A DNA stretch of 7,108 bases from Prevotella sp. UBA3208 (GTDB taxonomy: Bacteria; Bacteroidota; Bacteroidia; Bacteroidales; Bacteroidaceae). This document shows positions 6,254 through 7,108 of the stretch, piece after piece; position 1 is the first letter of the stretch, and the number at the start of each line of letters is the position of its first letter. The DNA is taken from NCBI GenBank assembly GCA_002363695.1, contig DEWO01000147.1:2529-9636 (forward strand). Direction: 5' to 3'. A program made the translations under genes and the position numbers. The notes beneath the pieces were generated by a model, which saw only the letters and a program-made list of their open reading frames with translations, was not told where the DNA came from and did not search any database.

Positions 6254-7108
6254 ATGGCAAACCGCTTCGACTGGCAGTCGCGTCTGGCGACTACCTATCA
6301 GTCATTCCCTGAGGCTTCCCGCGGGCCGCTCATAGGCATTACGGGCAATTACGGCGAGCAGAACTGCAAACTGGGTGAGGGTTACTATAAGTCCATCTGG
6401 CAGGCAGGCGGTGTGCCTGTTGTCATTCCGCCGCTGAACGATGTGGAGGCTGTCATCAATACGTTGGACCGCCTGGACGGCTTGTTGCTGAGCGGAGGCG
6501 CTGATATTAACCCGCTCTATGCGGGCGAGGAACCGTCGCCTCGGCTCGGAGGCATCAATGCCGAGCGCGACCTGCCGGAATTGCTGATTACGCGGCTGGC
6601 CTACAACCGTCAGCTGCCGATGTTAGGCATCTGCCGGGGCATCCAGACGCTGGCCATGGCGCTGGGTGGAAAGGTCCGTCAGGACATCTCCGACGTGGCC
6701 CAGGTCAAGCACTCACAGGATGCAGACCGTTCAGAAGCAACCCATAGCGTCACCCTCGCCCCAGACTCCATCCTATATCATATCTATAAGGACTCCACCC
6801 AACTGTCAACTTTATACGTCAACTCCTTGCATCACCAGGTGGTGGCAGAGCCCGGCGAGCGCTTCTGGGTGACAGCCCGTTCGGCTGATGGCTTCATCGA
6901 GGCCATGGAGAGCCGTGAGTACAAGAGCATCATGGGCGTACAGTGGCATCCTGAGTGTCTTCCTGCCGAAGACGGACAGCCCATCTTCCGCTGGCTGGTC
7001 AGCCAGGCTGCCGGCTATCGGGAGGCTTGCGACCTGCATCAGCGGGTGCTGACCCTCGACAGCCACTGCGACACACCGATGTATTTCCCCCAAGGGGTGG
7101 ACTTCGGC
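6254..7108 (+). CDS. Gamma-glutamyl hydrolase-like (peptidase C26) domain fused to N-terminus of M19 dipeptidase domain; 3'-truncated by window edge
   Basis: An open frame of 285 codons runs from ATG 6254 to the window end. Residues about 25-255 form a class I glutamine-amidotransferase-like domain of the PuuD/peptidase C26 group, which hydrolyses gamma-glutamyl bonds. Visible are LIGITGNYG (26-34), LSGGADINP (79-87), nucleophile Cys127 in GICRG, VNSLHHQ (189-195), and the catalytic pair His232/Glu234 in GVQWHPE. After RWLVSQAAG the frame continues without a stop into LHQRVLTLDSHCDTP (261-275). This resembles the start of M19 membrane/renal dipeptidases, whose HxD motif (here His271, Asp273) supplies zinc ligands. 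No signal peptide is present, so the protein is probably cytoplasmic. A two-step role is possible: release of gamma-linked glutamate, then dipeptide cleavage, for example glutathione-like peptides. The gene lies 4 bp behind the Lrp gene and is likely co-transcribed. The C26 part is secure; the M19 part rests on about 25 residues. Confidence 0.88.
   Translation, partial: MANRFDWQSRLATTYQSFPEASRGPLIGITGNYGEQNCKLGEGYYKSIWQAGGVPVVIPPLNDVEAVINTLDRLDGLLLSGGADINPLYAGEEPSPRLGGINAERDLPELLITRLAYNRQLPMLGICRGIQTLAMALGGKVRQDISDVAQVKHSQDADRSEATHSVTLAPDSILYHIYKDSTQLSTLYVNSLHHQVVAEPGERFWVTARSADGFIEAMESREYKSIMGVQWHPECLPAEDGQPIFRWLVSQAAGYREACDLHQRVLTLDSHCDTPMYFPQGVDFG

Overview
The window looks like ordinary chromosome from a Bacteroidetes bacterium, most likely Prevotella or a close relative. 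The grounds are: TAnnTTTG-type -7 promoter boxes with a TTG about 20 nt upstream, absence of clear Shine-Dalgarno sequences before the AT-rich starts, moderately GC-rich coding sequence with AT-rich gaps, and protein sequences with a Bacteroidetes flavour. The genus is inference; no rRNA or other marker is present.

Layout. (1) 1-3667, plus strand: the 3' two thirds of an HAE1-type RND efflux pump gene, then an intact NodT/OprM-type outer-membrane lipoprotein channel gene. This is the end of a tripartite efflux operon whose membrane-fusion gene presumably lies upstream of the window. The operon ends at a strong intrinsic terminator at 3684-3709. (2) 3692-4612, minus strand: a canonical XerD tyrosine recombinase, convergent with the efflux operon. 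Its last codons lie inside that terminator. (3) 4663-5705, plus strand: aroQ (type II 3-dehydroquinase) and a class I SAM-dependent O-methyltransferase, joined by an ATGA overlap. xerD and aroQ diverge from a 50-bp gap that holds a perfect 10-bp inverted repeat carrying a -7 box on each strand. (4) 5785-7108, plus strand: an Lrp/AsnC regulator with its own promoter and a 13-bp palindrome at the expected transcription start, followed after 4 bp by a gene that runs off the window. That gene encodes a class I glutamine-amidotransferase-like gamma-glutamyl hydrolase (peptidase C26) continuing without a stop into the start of an M19 membrane-dipeptidase-like domain.

How the parts work together. 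The pump and channel would form one export machine. XerD serves chromosome dimer resolution. AroQ acts in chorismate synthesis. The Lrp regulator plausibly controls itself and the adjoining peptidase fusion, which could release glutamate and then free amino acids from gamma-glutamyl peptides.

No gap exceeds 80 bp. I see no mobile element, CRISPR array, tRNA or rRNA, and no clear evidence of a wholly new system. The most interesting items are the C26-M19 fusion, the palindromic shared promoter, the Lrp palindrome, and the terminator that doubles as the xerD 3' end.
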